Made by a program: the position numbers and the translations under genes. A stretch of 5,657 nucleotides of DNA. It comes from Dehalococcoidales bacterium (GTDB lineage: Bacteria > Chloroflexota > Dehalococcoidia > Dehalococcoidales > UBA5760). Positions 4,673 through 5,657 of the stretch are shown here, one piece after another (the stretch's first letter is position 1; every line of letters begins with the position of its first letter). The notes beneath the pieces were generated by a model. That model was not told where the DNA came from, made no database searches, and was given only the letters and a program-made list of their open reading frames with translations. The stretch is from the NCBI GenBank assembly GCA_028710655.1, contig JAQTTS010000151.1, positions 1-5,657 of the forward strand. Reading direction: 5' to 3'.

Positions 4673-5453
4673 TCCACTTGAGCAGGAGCTCGACGTCACC
4701 CACCCCGTTCAGGGTAAAATCTGCTTCCGTCTCCAGGTTTTCCGGTGTCTCCGAACCGATGATGCCGATGGCAAATCCCTGGAAATTTCGCTCACGGCAG
4801 GCGGCGTGCATCGCCCTGAAGGCATCGATGTCCGTATAGTCGTCGCCCAGGTATATGCCCCCCTTCAGGTTGTACTCCTTGATCAGGTCCATTGTCGCGG
4901 TGCCTTTGTCGGCCTCTATCGGGGGCAGCAGGTTGAAAGACATCTTCCCACGAGTAATTCTGAGACTTTTGGCCTGGGTGGAGCCGTTTAGTGTTTTTAA
5001 CATTTTTCTCTCCGCCAGCTCAGGTTCGGGTGAGAGACGATAGTGAATAGTGGCCGTTATCCCCTTGTCTTCGATGATGATACCCTCATCGGAAAGCAGC
5101 GGGCTTAATTCCTCGATCACCGACTTGATTATCTTGGAATAATCGGGGATGCCGTCCTTCAACTCGATTCCGCCCGCTCTCCAGCGCTCCAGGCCATGGT
5201 TGCCGACGTAGACCATGCTGTCAACCCCCACCATTTCCCGGACCTGGTTCAGCGGCCTTCCCGAGATAGCGGCTACCAGTGTTAGTTGGCCGGAGAGTTT
5301 CGCGAGGTATTGTCGGCACAGCGGAGAGATGCTGGCCCGCTGCGGTGTAGGGGCTATCTTGCTGATCGTCCCGTCGACATCGGTAATAAGCCCGAAGGGG
5401 ACCCGTTCCAGAATCTTCCGAATAGACTTCAGATATTGAAACGCATACGACAC
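4644..5453 (-). CDS. otsB: Trehalose-6-phosphate phosphatase (HAD superfamily)
   Basis: The protein has 269 residues, close to E. coli OtsB. It hydrolyses trehalose-6-phosphate to trehalose and phosphate. HAD motifs are complete: L-I-T-D25-V-D27-G-T (nucleophile and acid/base), I-S64-G-R-P (motif II), Lys183 in E-A-D-K-G-T-A (motif III), and G-D204-D205-Y-T-D208 (motif IV, magnesium ligands). The OtsB-type cap lies between motifs II and III, with G-N-H-G-L-E at 84-89 and I-E-D-K-G at 127-131. The start is GTG at 5453; an in-frame TAA lies two codons upstream, so it cannot be longer. No ribosome binding site precedes it, but a promoter is placed for leaderless transcription. It converges on the GT20 gene with a 29-base 3' overlap and diverges from an ROK kinase gene. 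Confidence 0.93.
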   Translation of the reverse strand: MSYAFQYLKSIRKILERVPFGLITDVDGTISKIAPTPQRASISPLCRQYLAKLSGQLTLVAAISGRPLNQVREMVGVDSMVYVGNHGLERWRAGGIELKDGIPDYSKIIKSVIEELSPLLSDEGIIIEDKGITATIHYRLSPEPELAERKMLKTLNGSTQAKSLRITRGKMSFNLLPPIEADKGTATMDLIKEYNLKGGIYLGDDYTDIDAFRAMHAACRERNFQGFAIGIIGSETPENLETEADFTLNGVGDVELLLKWITDTALRSS

Positions 5454-5459
5454 GGGTTA

Positions 5460-5489
5460 AATTTAGCAGGTGATACCTTATCGAGTCAA
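5460..5489 (-). promoter_or_regulatory. Promoter of otsB, probably giving a leaderless transcript
   Basis: On the minus strand: -35 TTGACT (5489-5484, five of six), an 18-base spacer ending in TGC (extended -10), and -10 TAAATT (5465-5460, four of six). Six bases separate the -10 from the GTG, placing +1 at or next to the start codon. The absence of any Shine-Dalgarno fits. The GT20 promoter has the same 18-base spacer and TGC extension. Confidence 0.5.
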
Positions 5490-5508
5490 TCTCGACAAAT
5501 CGTACGAT
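5481..5508. promoter_or_regulatory. Two inverted repeats between the divergent otsB and ROK genes
   Basis: TCGAG-(5)-CTCGA (5481-5495) overlaps the otsB -35 box, and ATCGTACGAT (5499-5508) is a perfect 10-base palindrome inside the predicted ROK promoter spacer. Both are placed as operators would be, but short palindromes arise by chance and no cognate regulator is visible. Confidence 0.3.
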
Positions 5509-5520
5509 ATGGGATAAAGT
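5492..5520 (+). promoter_or_regulatory. Possible promoter of the ROK kinase gene
   Basis: TCGACA (5492-5497, five of six) and TAAAGT (5515-5520, four of six) are separated by 17 bases. Predicted start near 5527 would leave a leader of only about six bases before the ATG at 5533, too short for a normal ribosome binding site. Confidence 0.35.
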
Positions 5521-5532
5521 GGTAGCAAGATT

Positions 5533-5657
5533 ATGAAGGCCAATGGTTGTAGCCCGCCCGTCATAGCTGTGGATTTGGGTGGTACTAAAATAGCTGCCGG
5601 TATCATTTCTGCTGGATATGAGATACTGGCCCGAGAATACTGTCCCACCCTGACCGA
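5533..5657 (+). CDS. ROK-family sugar kinase (glucokinase-like), N-terminal part
   Basis: Forty-one codons are visible before the window ends. After a short N-terminus comes V-I-A-V-D14-L-G-G-T-K19-I-A-A-G-I-I, the phosphate-1/ATP-binding motif of the ROK (repressor, ORF, kinase) family, followed by the usual second strand and E-I-L-A-R-E. There is no room for an N-terminal winged helix, so this is the kinase type and not an NagC/XylR-type repressor. Many such proteins phosphorylate glucose; the specificity motifs lie outside the window. The start is ATG, with an in-frame TAA six codons upstream and no strong Shine-Dalgarno. Lying divergent to otsB, it may supply glucose-6-phosphate for trehalose synthesis or recycle glucose (inference). 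Confidence 0.85.
   Translation, partial: MKANGCSPPVIAVDLGGTKIAAGIISAGYEILAREYCPTLT

Overview
The window is bacterial DNA: dense short intergenic gaps, clear Shine-Dalgarno sequences, ATG, GTG and TTG starts, and roughly balanced base composition. No rRNA, tRNA or other taxonomic marker is present. The gene types (ArsR regulator plus COG0701 permease plus small TM0996/MTH895-type thioredoxins, and a GT20 enzyme of the divergent clade with a D-R-x-E-x-S-K-N motif that I associate mainly with Actinobacteria and Chloroflexota) fit an environmental, perhaps anaerobic, bacterium. Chloroflexota (Dehalococcoidia-like) is my best guess, at low confidence.

Left part (1-3035), all on the minus strand. 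Reading in the direction of transcription: an ArsR-family repressor (2613-2972), a COG0701/ArsP-type permease with a CSC motif (1520-2554), and three tightly packed thioredoxin-fold miniproteins with active sites CVKC, CPGC and CSGG (1246-1503, 980-1243, 720-983). A fourth, with CQKC (376-636), follows after an 83-base gap. A separate lipoprotein gene follows, cut by the window start (1-306). A dyad around the core ATGCGCAT lies at the arsR promoter, and a related site lies between arsR and the permease gene. The regulator therefore probably controls itself and the permease/thioredoxin genes. The simplest reading is a metal(loid)- or thiol-responsive export module in which cytoplasmic dithiol proteins work with a membrane permease; the substrate cannot be read from sequence.

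Right part (3036-5657). A trehalose-6-phosphate-synthase-like GT20 glycosyltransferase (3143-4672, plus) faces a trehalose-6-phosphate phosphatase (4644-5453, minus). Their 3' ends overlap by 29 bases. Together they would convert UDP- or NDP-glucose plus glucose-6-phosphate to trehalose through trehalose-6-phosphate. Divergent from the phosphatase gene, an ROK-family sugar kinase begins at 5533 and runs off the window; it could feed glucose-6-phosphate into the same pathway.

Control regions. The ars-type operon and the GT20 gene diverge from a 170-base region with two consensus TTGACA -35 boxes back to back, 10 bases apart. The phosphatase gene has no ribosome binding site, but a good promoter is placed so that transcription should start at its GTG codon, suggesting a leaderless mRNA. 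No CRISPR array, insertion sequence, tRNA or rRNA was seen.
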